DNA of 64,000 nucleotides, taken from positions 124,001 to 188,000 of the forward strand of contig LN913012.1 in the NCBI GenBank assembly GCA_001487125.1. Reading direction: 5' to 3'. Position 1 is the first letter of the stretch. Each line of letters starts with the position of its first letter. The translations under genes were made by a program, and so were the position numbers. This document shows, piece after piece, positions 8,734 through 18,784 of the stretch. The notes beneath the pieces are model-generated. The model searched no databases, was not told where the DNA came from, and saw only the letters and a list, made by a program, of their open reading frames with translations. Source of the stretch: Gabonibacter massiliensis. Its GTDB lineage: Bacteria > Bacteroidota > Bacteroidia > Bacteroidales > Marinifilaceae.

Positions 8734-10860
8734 ATGGAAACAAATCCTGAATTGGAATTGGCGTATGACTTTTTGGAAAACACGGGCTTGAACGTATTCC
8801 TTACCGGAAAAGCCGGTACCGGCAAGACCACTTTTTTGCGTCGGTTGAAAGAGCGGACCCCCAAAAGGATGATCGTGGTCGCCCCGACGGGTGTGGCGGC
8901 AATTAATGCGGGAGGAGTAACGATTCACTCATTTTTCCAGTTGCCTTTTGGACCTTATATACCTGGGCTTTCGGAAGCGGTAGGCGGAGAAGGTAAAAAA
9001 TCAAAAATCAATAAATTTAGTCGGGAAAAGATTAACGTTATCAAGAGCATAGATCTGTTGGTCATTGATGAGATCAGTATGGTAAGGGCAGATCTATTGG
9101 ATGCCGTAGATGATGTGTTGCGTCGTTACCGGGACCGGTCCCGGCCTTTCGGGGGTGTACAGTTATTGATGATTGGAGACTTGCAACAGTTGGCTCCTGT
9201 CGTGAAAGAAGACGAATGGGCTTTACTGAAAGAACATTACCCGTCGATATTCTTTTTTTCGAGCAAGGCTTTGGCTGATACCCGGTTTGTGCCTATCGAA
9301 TTGAAACGGGTGTATCGTCAGCAGGAATCCTTTTTTTTGGAATTGCTGAATCAAATACGGGAAAATAAGATAACGGCAAATGTATTGAATAAATTAAATG
9401 AACGTTATGTTGCGGGGTTTGATTCGGGAAGCGAGGAGTATATCGTTTTGACCACTCATAATTTTCAGGCAAAACAGATTAACGAGAGTAAGCTGTACGC
9501 TTTGGAAACGGAAACTTATTCATTCAAAGCCGAGATTAAAGGGGAATTTCCGGTTTACGCTTACCCGACGGATGAGAATCTTGCTTTAAAAAAGGGGGCT
9601 CAGGTGATGTTTGTGAGAAACGATGCTTCCCCGGAAAAACGTTATTATAACGGAAAGATTGCAATTGTAACGGAGATCAATCGTAATTTGATCCGGGTGA
9701 AGGGAAAAGAGGACGGGGCATTTATCGATGTAGAGAGGGTAGAATGGTGTAACACGAAATATAGCGTGGATCCCGATACAAAGGAGATCACGGAAATTGT
9801 TGAAGGCAGTTTTTCGCAGTTTCCCTTAAAAGCGGCTTGGGCTATTACCATTCATAAAAGTCAGGGACTAACATTTGATAAAGTGATCATTGATTCCGGT
9901 GCGGCTTTCGCCCACGGACAGGTTTACGTGGCTTTAAGCCGTTGTAAAACCTTCGAGGGGCTGATTCTGAGAACGCCGGTAAATGTTCGTTCTTTAGTAA
10001 ACGATACGACGATCGATCGCTTTATGACGGAGTTGAAAGAGCATCAACCCGGATCACAATTGTTGAAAGAGGCTCGTCGGGAGTATTATAAAGAGTTGCT
10101 GTTGGAACAGTTTGATTACGGTACATTGCAGCGTCGTTTACGTTATCTTTTTTTTCTTTTAGATGATAATTTAGGTCGTTTCTATCCGGATTTTGTTGCT
10201 AAATACCGGGACGCCAATGAACGATTTGCGGTTGAACTCTACCAGGTAGCCGAGCGGTTTAAAGGTCAATTGAAACGGTTATTGGAAGGGGAGACAGGGG
10301 CGGAGTCTCGCAAAATACTCGAGGAACGGATCGTAAAAGGAAAAATATATTTTGAAGAGAGTACGGAGAAAATTTTGGGAACCCTATTGCTTCTGCCTCT
10401 ACCGGAAATCGATAATAAAGAGGTACGGAAATCGATAGATAAAGCTTTGAAAAACCTGCAGGAGGAATTGAATATAAAGACAGATACATTAAGATCGATC
10501 TCTGACGGGTTTGATATAAAGTGTTATTTGATCGCTAAAGCCAAGGCTCGTATCGAGGTCCCTCAACGAAAACAGAAATCGAAGAAGGCGGATGAGAAGC
10601 AGGAAGTTACTCGGGATATTTTGCATCCGACGTTATACGAGGAGATTCGGATTTGGAGAAAGGGGGAGGCCGACCGGTTGAAGCTGCCGGTTTATACGGT
10701 GCTTCATCAAAAAGCATTATTGGGAATCGCTAATGTACTTCCTACCAATTCGAAAGAGCTTTTGTCCATTCCGGGCATAGGGAAAAAGGTCATCGAACGT
10801 TATGGGGCCGTTTTATTGGACTTAGTCGATCGATATCGTTTTCAAGGGGATAAAAAATAG
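8734..10860 (+). CDS. PIF1/RecD-like DNA helicase with C-terminal HRDC domain
   Basis: A 708-residue superfamily 1B-type helicase. The N-terminal ATPase has Walker A GKAGTGKTT (25-33), APTGVAAINAGG with TIHSFF, and Walker B LLVIDEISMV. GDLQQLAPV and, near residue 375, the T-I-H-K-S-Q-G-L-T-F motif plus VALSRCKT follow, as in PIF1 and RecD proteins. After a long helical linker, residues about 630-705 form an HRDC domain (LPVYTVLHQKALLGIA...LLSIPGIGKKVIERYG), a nucleic-acid-binding module of RecQ enzymes. It probably unwinds 5'-3' during repair or replication. The gene stands alone between a hairpin and a bidirectional terminator. Confidence 0.9.
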   Translation: METNPELELAYDFLENTGLNVFLTGKAGTGKTTFLRRLKERTPKRMIVVAPTGVAAINAGGVTIHSFFQLPFGPYIPGLSEAVGGEGKKSKINKFSREKINVIKSIDLLVIDEISMVRADLLDAVDDVLRRYRDRSRPFGGVQLLMIGDLQQLAPVVKEDEWALLKEHYPSIFFFSSKALADTRFVPIELKRVYRQQESFFLELLNQIRENKITANVLNKLNERYVAGFDSGSEEYIVLTTHNFQAKQINESKLYALETETYSFKAEIKGEFPVYAYPTDENLALKKGAQVMFVRNDASPEKRYYNGKIAIVTEINRNLIRVKGKEDGAFIDVERVEWCNTKYSVDPDTKEITEIVEGSFSQFPLKAAWAITIHKSQGLTFDKVIIDSGAAFAHGQVYVALSRCKTFEGLILRTPVNVRSLVNDTTIDRFMTELKEHQPGSQLLKEARREYYKELLLEQFDYGTLQRRLRYLFFLLDDNLGRFYPDFVAKYRDANERFAVELYQVAERFKGQLKRLLEGETGAESRKILEERIVKGKIYFEESTEKILGTLLLLPLPEIDNKEVRKSIDKALKNLQEELNIKTDTLRSISDGFDIKCYLIAKAKARIEVPQRKQKSKKADEKQEVTRDILHPTLYEEIRIWRKGEADRLKLPVYTVLHQKALLGIANVLPTNSKELLSIPGIGKKVIERYGAVLLDLVDRYRFQGDKK

Positions 10861-10890
10861 CGTTAAGATTTTACTTAACGCTATTTTTTT
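10852..10890. terminator. Bidirectional terminator between helicase and M16 peptidase genes
   Basis: A 16-bp perfect stem (10852-10867 with 10874-10889), A-rich on the left and U-rich on the right, so it can end both convergent transcripts. The left arm overlaps the helicase stop codon. Confidence 0.85.
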
Positions 10891-10905
10891 ATCTGTAAGA
10901 ATCTT

Positions 10906-13722
10906 TTATTCTTGAGCCTTGGGTACGAACATGAGGTCTACCACGTCAGCGCCTTTAAACAATTTTTTGGCGAAGTTCTGGATATCTTTCGGTTTTACAC
11001 TATCGACGATTTTATCGAAATTCTTCGGATCGTTGATGTTGATACCGGAGATGAAGTAGGTTGTCAATGCGTTTAACCAATAAGAATTATGTTCTTTACC
11101 TTGTTCGCGGTTTTTCTTCATTGTAGTAACCACTTTATCCAATTCTTCCTGAGTGGGTCCTTCTTTCATTAATTTGTCGATTTCCACGTAAAGAAGTGAT
11201 TTCAGATGCTCTGCTTTATCCGGGTCGCAATCGAAATTCATGGTCATGCTGTAACTTTGATAAGGTTCTCTGGAAGAACCGGCATTTACACCTACGCCAT
11301 AGGTTCCTCCTTCTTTTTCACGGATATTTTCAGTATAGCGAAGATCTAAAATTCCTTTCAGAATATTGTTATAGATGTTGTTTGCAACGCTATATTTCAT
11401 CTCTTTGGAGTGGTGGGTAATCACCGTTGTTTTCGGTGTTGTCAAGGCTATTTCGATTACTTTTTCCGTTTTGCCTTTCGGACCTCTAACCTTGTTATCT
11501 CTCCAAGTCTCTTTTCTGTTATAAGATTTAATGGAACCGATGTATTTTTCAGCCATCGTTTTTGCAATCTCCGCATCGATGTTACCCACGATGAAGAAAA
11601 TGAAATCGCTGGCATCTTTGATACGATCGCGGTAGATCTCTTCAATCTGTTCGATACTTACTCTGTCGAAGAACTCTTTGTTGACAAGTAAAGTTCTCGG
11701 ATTGTAATTGCTCGTAATCAAATCTATTGAATCCTGCATTATTTTTTGCGGGTTCTTTTGCATATTGGCGATAGCCGCGTATTGTCTTTGCATAAGGGTA
11801 TTGTGTACCTCTTTGTCGAAACGGGGTTTTTCAAAGCGCAGATAAATCAATTGCATCAGCGTTTCGAAATCTTTTGGAATAGAGCTACCTCCGACTGACT
11901 CGGAAAGGCTTCCTATGCTTACTTTTGAACCGGCTCGTTTTCCCGTGAGCAGCTTGCCTAAGGTAATATTGTCATAATCTCCCAGACCGTACGCTCCTAC
12001 TAAGTCGGCCGTAACTTGTGCGGAAGCTAATTTATCCAAATCATACAAAGAGGTTCCTCCTTTACTATAAGAAGTGACTACAACCTGATCTTTTTCATAA
12101 TCGGCTTTGCGATAAACTACTTTCGCTCCGTTGGCTAAAGTCCACTCTTCTGCATCGAATTGCGGAAGTTTTTTAACGGAAACGATTTTGGCTCCCGGTA
12201 ACTCTTCGTTAATCAAGGAGGACTCTGCTATTTGGTCTTTATACGGTTCGATATCGGATTTGTCTACTTTATCCATAACGGCTAAAGCTTCTTCTTTTGT
12301 GATATGAGTAGCTCCTTCCGACGGTCCTTGTACTACGATAACCATGTTTTGAGGTTTGATGTATTCCTGGGCAAGGGCGGAAATCTCCTCTACGGTAACG
12401 GTAGGAATAATCGTTTTCATGAAATTGTAGTAGTAGTCGAAATCTACCATAGGTTCACCTTCCAAGAAGTTTTGTTTGATTTCTTCTATATAGGATTCAG
12501 AAGAAATTTTATCCTTTTGTTTAAGAGCGGATTCCAAGCTTACCAACGTGTTGGTTTTTACTCTTTCCAACTCGCCTTCTGTAAAGCCGAATCTTTTTAC
12601 TCTTTCATTTTCACGATAGATGGCTTCCAAAGCTAAGGCTTCTTCATTGGGTTTGGCTGTTGCAGACATGATATAGATGCCCGTTCCTCTGACCATTCCG
12701 CTAAAACCGCTACTACCGTTGATGAAAGGAGGATTCCCTTTTTGCAGTAATTCACGGATCCGTTGGCTCAACATAGCATTATAGAAAGATTTCAACAATT
12801 CATTTCTCATGTATTGGTGATTTTTTTCTTCTTTAGGAGAGGTCGGAAATTTAATGTAAACGGCTACGGAAGATTGGGTAACTTCTTTATCGGTAGCGCA
12901 TACGTAACGAATATCCTCGTGTGCGGGGACCGTGTATACTTCTCTAACAGCTGCATCTTTTACCGGCGGAATTTGAGAGAAAAGTTCGATGATTTTTTTC
13001 TCCATTCGATCCACGTCGAAATCTCCGACGACAGCTATTGCTTGTAAATCGGGTCTGTACCATTTGTGATAATAATCCCGTAACGTTTGGTATTTGAAAT
13101 TTTTGATGATATCTAAATTTCCGATCACATCTCTTTCTGCGTATTTGGAACCTTCCAACAAAACAGGCATAACCTGAGCTCTGATCCGGAAACCGGGGGT
13201 TCTTCTGGTCCTCCACTCTTCGGTAATCACACCTCTTTCGCTATCGATTTCATCTCCTTCCAAAATAAGGTAGTGGGACCAGTCGTGTAATACCAGCAGA
13301 CAAGTATCCATTAAGCCTTCATTGGTGGTAGGAACATCGCTGATGTTGTAAACCGTTTCATCTTGAGCCGTATAGGCGTTAATGTTACGTCCAAACTCAA
13401 CACCGTGTTTTTCCAACATATTTACGATCCCTTTTCTGCCGGGGAAGTGTTTGGTTCCGTTGAATGCCATGTGTTCCAGAAAGTGGGCCAAACCATCCTG
13501 ATCGTCATTTTCCAAGATCGCCCCCACGTTTTGGATGATATAAAAACTTGCTCTCTCTTTGGGTTCTGCGTTATGACGCACGTAATAAGTTAAGCCATTG
13601 GCTAATTTCCCTGTTCTGACCTGTGGGTCTAAGGGAAGCGGTGCTTTCATATCATATTGTGCGAATAAGTTTGCACTGATTAGTGATATGATGGCACACA
13701 CGATTAAAAGTCTTTTTACCAT
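10906..13722 (-). CDS. Secreted M16 family zinc metallopeptidase (PqqL-like)
   Basis: A 938-residue protein with a signal peptide (1-22, ending LFAQ) and two tandem M16 halves. The active N-terminal half carries the inverted zinc motif HFLEH at 80-84 and the downstream R-G-V-I-T-E-E-W glutamate. The second half (about 510-930) has the usual inactive LuxS/MPP-like fold, including the R-E-K-E-G-G-T-Y-G-V segment. Such enzymes degrade peptides in the periplasm or at the surface. The length fits the ~930-residue PqqL class. It is monocistronic. Confidence 0.92.
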   Translation of the reverse strand: MVKRLLIVCAIISLISANLFAQYDMKAPLPLDPQVRTGKLANGLTYYVRHNAEPKERASFYIIQNVGAILENDDQDGLAHFLEHMAFNGTKHFPGRKGIVNMLEKHGVEFGRNINAYTAQDETVYNISDVPTTNEGLMDTCLLVLHDWSHYLILEGDEIDSERGVITEEWRTRRTPGFRIRAQVMPVLLEGSKYAERDVIGNLDIIKNFKYQTLRDYYHKWYRPDLQAIAVVGDFDVDRMEKKIIELFSQIPPVKDAAVREVYTVPAHEDIRYVCATDKEVTQSSVAVYIKFPTSPKEEKNHQYMRNELLKSFYNAMLSQRIRELLQKGNPPFINGSSGFSGMVRGTGIYIMSATAKPNEEALALEAIYRENERVKRFGFTEGELERVKTNTLVSLESALKQKDKISSESYIEEIKQNFLEGEPMVDFDYYYNFMKTIIPTVTVEEISALAQEYIKPQNMVIVVQGPSEGATHITKEEALAVMDKVDKSDIEPYKDQIAESSLINEELPGAKIVSVKKLPQFDAEEWTLANGAKVVYRKADYEKDQVVVTSYSKGGTSLYDLDKLASAQVTADLVGAYGLGDYDNITLGKLLTGKRAGSKVSIGSLSESVGGSSIPKDFETLMQLIYLRFEKPRFDKEVHNTLMQRQYAAIANMQKNPQKIMQDSIDLITSNYNPRTLLVNKEFFDRVSIEQIEEIYRDRIKDASDFIFFIVGNIDAEIAKTMAEKYIGSIKSYNRKETWRDNKVRGPKGKTEKVIEIALTTPKTTVITHHSKEMKYSVANNIYNNILKGILDLRYTENIREKEGGTYGVGVNAGSSREPYQSYSMTMNFDCDPDKAEHLKSLLYVEIDKLMKEGPTQEELDKVVTTMKKNREQGKEHNSYWLNALTTYFISGININDPKNFDKIVDSVKPKDIQNFAKKLFKGADVVDLMFVPKAQE

Positions 13723-13756
13723 ACGAGTTTTTTTAATGTTTTAATGTTTGTGTTTG

Positions 13757-13764
13757 CAAATATA
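13757..13764 (-). promoter_or_regulatory. Possible -7 element for the M16 peptidase gene
   Basis: TATATTTG on the minus strand, about 35 bases before the start codon. A TTG lies only 13 bp upstream of it, closer than usual. Confidence 0.4.
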
Positions 13765-13981
13765 GTAAACACTGCTTCAATTGATATGAAAAGTTAACGG
13801 TTTAACGTTAATTTAGGGGGTAATTGTAAAAATAGGGAAAAATGAACCTGTTTTTCTTTATATAGCAAGATTTCTTGTTAATTATTTTTAATGTTCAACT
13901 CTGATTTTGCTAAAAGATAAGGGGATTATGTGACATTTCTTTGGAATTTCCGTATAAAGAAAAATAGATCGGAGAAAAATT

Positions 13982-15235
13982 ATGGAATTAAAAATGGATT
14001 GGCATCGTTGGTTTTCCTGGCTTGATTTGGGAATTACGGATCCGGAGACAGCTCCTACGCTTGAAATCGTCATTCAGTTAATCGTTATCGTGATTATTGC
14101 GTGGCTTTTAACTTTTATTGCCCGGAAATGGATCGTTAAACTGATCGCCCAAATGGTTCATCGTACGAAAACGAAATGGGACGACATATTATTTCAAGAG
14201 CGTTTTTTTGAAAAATTGTTTAATTTGATTCCGCCTATTTTTATCGATTTCGCCATCCGGTTCGTATACGGGGATTGGGAAAAAATCGATACTTTCCATC
14301 ATTTGATCGTTGTCTGGATATTGATTGTGACGGGATTTATCATGATAACCGCAATGGATGCGGCCAATAAAATTTATGAATCTTATCCGATTGCCAGAGA
14401 CCGTCCGATTAAGGTATTTATACAGGTGGCTAAGATCTTTGTTTTCTCTGCCATTTTTATTACAATTATCAGTATTTTCATAGGAGAATCTCCCCGTAAT
14501 CTCTTGGTCGGATTGGGTGCTTTTGCCGCGGTACTTATGTTAATTTTCAAAGACTCCATTTTAGGGTTTGTAGCCGGGGTGCAATTATTGGCGAATCAGA
14601 TGATAAGGATCGGGGATTGGATCGTGATGCCCAGTAATAATGCTGACGGAACGGTGTTGGAAATCAATCTCTATACCGTGAAAGTGCAAAACTGGGATAT
14701 GACGATAACAACCATACCGACTTACCAAATGGTTTCGGCTTCTTTTACCAATTGGCGGGGAATGCAGGAGTCTGACGGTCGGCGGATTATGAGATGGGTT
14801 AATATTGACATGCATTCTGTCCATTTTTTATCGGATGATGAGATTGCCGTCTTGAGAAAATCCGAGTTTTTGAAAGGATATATAGAGAGCATTTTACCTG
14901 AAATAGACAAAGCAAATGAGGGAAAGGAGGATATACTTGACGAAAGGCGTTTAACGAATTTAGGAGTGTTTCGACATTATGCCGTATTGCGTTTGAAAGC
15001 TAATCCGGATATTAATTTGAACATGACCTATATGGTACGTCAGCTTCAGCCGACTCCGACGGGAATTCCTTTGGAGATTTATTGTTTTTCCAAGAATAAG
15101 GAATGGGTTGCTTACGAGAAGATACAATCCGATATTTTCGACCACTTGTTGGCTGTGATTCCCTATTTTAATTTGCAAGTATTCCAGTATCCGAATCGAA
15201 TTTTGGTAAATGAACCGGGTGAAATGAAAAGTTAG
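13982..15235 (+). CDS. Mechanosensitive ion channel of the MscS family (YbdG-like)
   Basis: A 417-residue membrane protein with about five membrane helices (residues 25-50, 75-95, 105-125, 150-170, 175-205). The last is the pore-lining helix, with the G-L-G-A-F-A-A-V-L motif. The MscS beta domain follows (G-D-W-I-V-M-P...DGTVLEINLYTVKVQNWD...IPTYQMV), then a longer C-terminal domain. Length and N-terminal helices resemble YbdG/MscM rather than minimal MscS. It would open under membrane tension in hypo-osmotic shock. It is divergent from the M16 peptidase and heads a run of envelope genes. Confidence 0.9.
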   Translation: MELKMDWHRWFSWLDLGITDPETAPTLEIVIQLIVIVIIAWLLTFIARKWIVKLIAQMVHRTKTKWDDILFQERFFEKLFNLIPPIFIDFAIRFVYGDWEKIDTFHHLIVVWILIVTGFIMITAMDAANKIYESYPIARDRPIKVFIQVAKIFVFSAIFITIISIFIGESPRNLLVGLGAFAAVLMLIFKDSILGFVAGVQLLANQMIRIGDWIVMPSNNADGTVLEINLYTVKVQNWDMTITTIPTYQMVSASFTNWRGMQESDGRRIMRWVNIDMHSVHFLSDDEIAVLRKSEFLKGYIESILPEIDKANEGKEDILDERRLTNLGVFRHYAVLRLKANPDINLNMTYMVRQLQPTPTGIPLEIYCFSKNKEWVAYEKIQSDIFDHLLAVIPYFNLQVFQYPNRILVNEPGEMKS

Positions 15236-15267
15236 GTTGACAAGCTGGTATAATTAGATTTTTGTAC

Positions 15268-15275
15268 TATTTTTG
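15268..15275 (+). promoter_or_regulatory. Possible -7 element before the M23 peptidase gene
   Basis: TATTTTTG matches TAnnTTTG and lies 18 bases before the ATG at 15294. It overlaps an in-frame TTG that is a poorer start. Confidence 0.35.
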
Positions 15276-15293
15276 GAGGCTAAAAATAGTCGA

Positions 15294-16154
15294 ATGAAGC
15301 GTAAAAAGAATTTTTGGAATAAGCTAAAAAACAGATATAAGCTGACCATCTTCAACGAATCTACTTACGAAGAGGTTATGCATTTCCGTTTGTCCCCATT
15401 GCATGTATTCATGGCATTGAGTACGTTAGCGGTGGTTTTGATTACGTTGACGATCATATTGATTGCTTTTACTAATTTGCGGGAATTTATTCCGGGATAT
15501 CCGGATCGGGCCATGAGGCGTCAGATTACTTTGAATGCTTTACGAGTTGACTCGTTGATGGTCGAGTTAAATAAAAAAGACCAATTTTTTCAATCCATCC
15601 GTATGGTTATGACGGGGGAGGACGGAGATACCACAGCCAGGGTTACAACGTCTGTAGAGAAGATTAATCATGATACCATTGTTATGGGAACTACTCCCGA
15701 AGAGAATGGTTTTAGGGAGATGATAGAGGAGAAAGAACGTTTTAATCTTTCGTTGGGACAGATCTCTTCTTCTCCAGATGATTTTTATCATTTCTTTCCG
15801 CCGTTGCAAGGGATTGTGACCAATCACTTTGATGAGGCGAAGCGTCATTTCGGTATCGATCTGGTAACGAAACAGAATACCAATGTCGCGAGTGTGTTGG
15901 ACGGAGTGGTCGTTTTTGCGGATTGGACGGTGGAGACGGGTTTTGTCCTGGCTATTCAACACAGTAGTAATTTGATCTCTATTTATAAACATAATTCCGT
16001 TCTATTGAAGAGACAGGGTGATTTTGTCCGGGCCGGAGAAGTTATTTCGATTGTCGGGAACACGGGAGAAGAGACAACGGGTTTGCATTTGCATTTGGAG
16101 TTGTGGAAGGCTGGAAAGCCGATTAATCCGGAGAATTATATTAAGTTTAAATAG
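15294..16154 (+). CDS. M23 family peptidoglycan endopeptidase, membrane-anchored
   Basis: A 286-residue protein with a positively charged N-terminus, one membrane helix (about 42-65) and a short coiled region. The C-terminal LytM/M23 domain (about 165-285) has the metal-binding H-F-G-I-D and H-L-H-L-E motifs and the G-x-V-V-F-A-D-W core. It should cut peptide cross-links in the cell wall or, if the groove is altered, regulate another hydrolase. I chose the ATG at 15294; a TTG seven codons upstream overlaps the promoter-like element. dxr follows after 49 bases and is probably co-transcribed. Confidence 0.9.
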   Translation: MKRKKNFWNKLKNRYKLTIFNESTYEEVMHFRLSPLHVFMALSTLAVVLITLTIILIAFTNLREFIPGYPDRAMRRQITLNALRVDSLMVELNKKDQFFQSIRMVMTGEDGDTTARVTTSVEKINHDTIVMGTTPEENGFREMIEEKERFNLSLGQISSSPDDFYHFFPPLQGIVTNHFDEAKRHFGIDLVTKQNTNVASVLDGVVVFADWTVETGFVLAIQHSSNLISIYKHNSVLLKRQGDFVRAGEVISIVGNTGEETTGLHLHLELWKAGKPINPENYIKFK

Positions 16155-16203
16155 ATAAAAGAGAACGTTCGGGATAGAGTATGTTTCCGGCGTATGATAG
16201 ATA

Positions 16204-17358
16204 ATGATGAAAAATATTGCAGTATTAGGTTCGACAGGTTCGATTGGAACTCAGACGTTGCAGGTGATAGAGGCAAATCCCGAACGTTTTCGTGTTGAGG
16301 TGCTGACTGCCAATAATCAGGTCGAATTGTTAGCTCAACAAGCCGTTCGTTTTAAACCGAATATGGTAGTTATTGCTAACGAGGAGAAATACGGACAATT
16401 AAAGGAGTTATTGGCGGATGAAGATATAAAAGTATACGCGGGGAGCGAGGCGATAGCGCAAGTCGTGGAGAGTTCCACTATCGATACCGTTGTCTCGGCT
16501 ATGGTGGGGTACAGCGGTTTATTGCCTACGATCCGGGCGATAAAAGCAGGCAAGACGATAGCATTGGCCAATAAAGAGACGTTAGTCGTTGCCGGTGATT
16601 TGATTCATGACCTGGTAACGGAATATAAGGTAGCCCTATTACCCGTGGATTCGGAGCATTCTGCTATATTTCAATGTTTAACGGGCGAAATGAATAATCC
16701 TGTCGAGAAAATTTTGTTAACGGCTTCCGGGGGGCCGTTTCGGGGTAAGGATTATGAATTTTTGAAGCAGGTCACTCCGGAGCAAGCTTTGAAGCATCCG
16801 AATTGGAAAATGGGGGCTAAAGTGACGATCGACTCCGCTTCCATGATGAACAAGGGATTTGAAGCTATCGAGGCCAAGTGGTTATTTGGTTTGAAACCTT
16901 CCCAAATAGAAGTGTTGGTTCATCCGCAATCGATCGTACATTCGATGGTTCAATTTACGGACGGATGTATCAAAGCCCAATTGGGAGTGCCCGATATGCG
17001 TTTGCCTATTCAATATGCCCTAACCTATCCTGACAGGATCGTTTCTTCATTTGAACGTGTCGATTTTAGCCGGTATTCCAATTTGACATTCGAGAAACCG
17101 GATCCGGTCACTTTTCGTAATTTGGGATTGGCTTTTGAAGCCATGGAAAAAGGGGGAAACATCCCTTGTATATTGAATGCGGCGAATGAGATTGCGGTCG
17201 ATGCCTTTTTGAAAGAGAAAGTCTCGTTTACTCGTATGCCCGAAATCATAGAAGAGACCATCTCCAGGGTTTGTTTTATACAGAAGCCCGATTTGCAAGA
17301 TTATATAGAAACGGATAGGGAAGGACGTAAAATAGCTGTGGATATTATTGAAAAATAG
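16204..17358 (+). CDS. dxr: 1-deoxy-D-xylulose 5-phosphate reductoisomerase
   Basis: A 384-residue DXR (IspC), second enzyme of the MEP isoprenoid pathway. It converts DXP to MEP with NADPH and a divalent metal. Visible are the nucleotide-binding GSTGSIGTQTL (about 9-19), ALANKETLV, the metal/substrate loop VDSEHSAIFQCL, SGGPF, and the ATIDSASMMNKG-like block with HPQSIVHSMV. Length is normal. It lies between an M23 peptidase and rseP, the usual order in Bacteroidales. Confidence 0.98.
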   Translation: MMKNIAVLGSTGSIGTQTLQVIEANPERFRVEVLTANNQVELLAQQAVRFKPNMVVIANEEKYGQLKELLADEDIKVYAGSEAIAQVVESSTIDTVVSAMVGYSGLLPTIRAIKAGKTIALANKETLVVAGDLIHDLVTEYKVALLPVDSEHSAIFQCLTGEMNNPVEKILLTASGGPFRGKDYEFLKQVTPEQALKHPNWKMGAKVTIDSASMMNKGFEAIEAKWLFGLKPSQIEVLVHPQSIVHSMVQFTDGCIKAQLGVPDMRLPIQYALTYPDRIVSSFERVDFSRYSNLTFEKPDPVTFRNLGLAFEAMEKGGNIPCILNAANEIAVDAFLKEKVSFTRMPEIIEETISRVCFIQKPDLQDYIETDREGRKIAVDIIEK

Positions 17359-17438
17359 AGTTATACGGAGGATTTGTCGGGAAAATGTAGGAAATTAGAC
17401 AGATGAAATTATTGAAGCTAAAATTTTAAAATTGAAAT

Positions 17439-18773
17439 ATGGAGATAGTTGTAAAGGTAGTACAGTTTATATTGAGTCTTTCCATTTTAGTCTTGTTACA
17501 TGAATTCGGACATTTTACGATGGCGAAGATCTTTAAAACCAGAGTCGAAAAATTTTATATCTTTTTTAATCCGTGGTTTTCGCTGTTTAAATTTAAGAAG
17601 GGAGATACTGAATACGGAATGGGGTGGTTGCCTTTAGGCGGATATGTGAAAATTTCCGGAATGATAGATGAATCCATGGATATTGCCCAGATGAAAGAAC
17701 CTCCTAAGCCTTATGAATTTAGGGCTAAACCGGCATGGCAGCGTTTGTTGATTATGCTGGGAGGAGTTTTGGTTAATTTTATTTTGGCCTTCTTTATTTA
17801 TATCATGATTTTATTTGCTTGGGGAGAGAAATATTTGCCGGCAGAGAATGTGAAATACGGGGTTGTTTGTGATAGCTTGTTCACGAATGTGGGAGTGCAA
17901 ACCGGCGACATTGTTATCTCCTTGGATAATCAGAAATTAGAACGTTTTTCCGATATTATTCCGACCATCTTATTGGAGAGTCCCCAAACGATGCAGGTGC
18001 TTCGAAACGGACAATTAGTAAATATTGATTTGCCTTCATCGTTAGTGAAAAATTTACTGACATATTCCTCCAAGGGATTCGCGCATAAAATGCTGATAGA
18101 ACCCCGTTATCCTTATTCGGGGGAGATTGTTGGTTTTGCTAAAGAATCTCCTGCAAAAAACGCGGGTATTACAGAGAGTGACCGTTTTTTGAAACTAAAT
18201 GGAAAAACGTTTGCTTTTTACGACGAATATACGAAAATCATCCGTTCACATAAAAATGACACCTTACGGGCAGAAATTTTAAGGGGTGCGGATACATTAA
18301 CCGTGGCTATACCTGTGGGAGCCGACGGGATAATAGGAGTTGGAGTTAAAATAGATCCGGCTTTTGATTATGCCGTGAAGTATTACTCTTTTTTTGAAGC
18401 TATTCCGGCGGGCATCCATATGGGGATCGATCAAATCAGTTCCTATTTGAAGCAGTTTAAATTGTTTAAAAATCCGGAGGCGTTGAAATCCGTAGGAGGC
18501 TTCTTATCTATCGGTAATATATTCCCGGGATATTGGGATTGGCAAGCTTTTTGGAGCTTAACGGCTTTATTATCTATAATTTTAGGGGTGATGAACTTAT
18601 TGCCGATTCCGGCATTGGACGGTGGCCACGTGGTGTTCTTGTTGTATGAGGTTATTACCCGGAGAAAACCGAATGAGAAATTTTTGGAGAATGCGCAAAT
18701 AGCAGGAATGATTTTTTTATTGTTACTGCTTGTATTGGCCAATACGAATGATATACTCAAGTTATTTCATTAA
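17439..18773 (+). CDS. rseP: Site-2 intramembrane metalloprotease RseP
   Basis: A 444-residue S2P protease. The first membrane helix holds the zinc motif HEFGH at 21-25, and the late helix holds NLLPIPALDGGH. Between them are two PDZ-like regions (about 125-200 and 210-290). Four membrane helices are expected. RseP cuts membrane-bound anti-sigma factors or signal-peptide remnants within the bilayer. The FecR protein encoded at 41650 is a plausible type of substrate, but this is only inference. It follows dxr and precedes an AhpD-like gene by 11 bases. Confidence 0.96.
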   Translation: MEIVVKVVQFILSLSILVLLHEFGHFTMAKIFKTRVEKFYIFFNPWFSLFKFKKGDTEYGMGWLPLGGYVKISGMIDESMDIAQMKEPPKPYEFRAKPAWQRLLIMLGGVLVNFILAFFIYIMILFAWGEKYLPAENVKYGVVCDSLFTNVGVQTGDIVISLDNQKLERFSDIIPTILLESPQTMQVLRNGQLVNIDLPSSLVKNLLTYSSKGFAHKMLIEPRYPYSGEIVGFAKESPAKNAGITESDRFLKLNGKTFAFYDEYTKIIRSHKNDTLRAEILRGADTLTVAIPVGADGIIGVGVKIDPAFDYAVKYYSFFEAIPAGIHMGIDQISSYLKQFKLFKNPEALKSVGGFLSIGNIFPGYWDWQAFWSLTALLSIILGVMNLLPIPALDGGHVVFLLYEVITRRKPNEKFLENAQIAGMIFLLLLLVLANTNDILKLFH

Positions 18774-18784
18774 GACATGCTTTT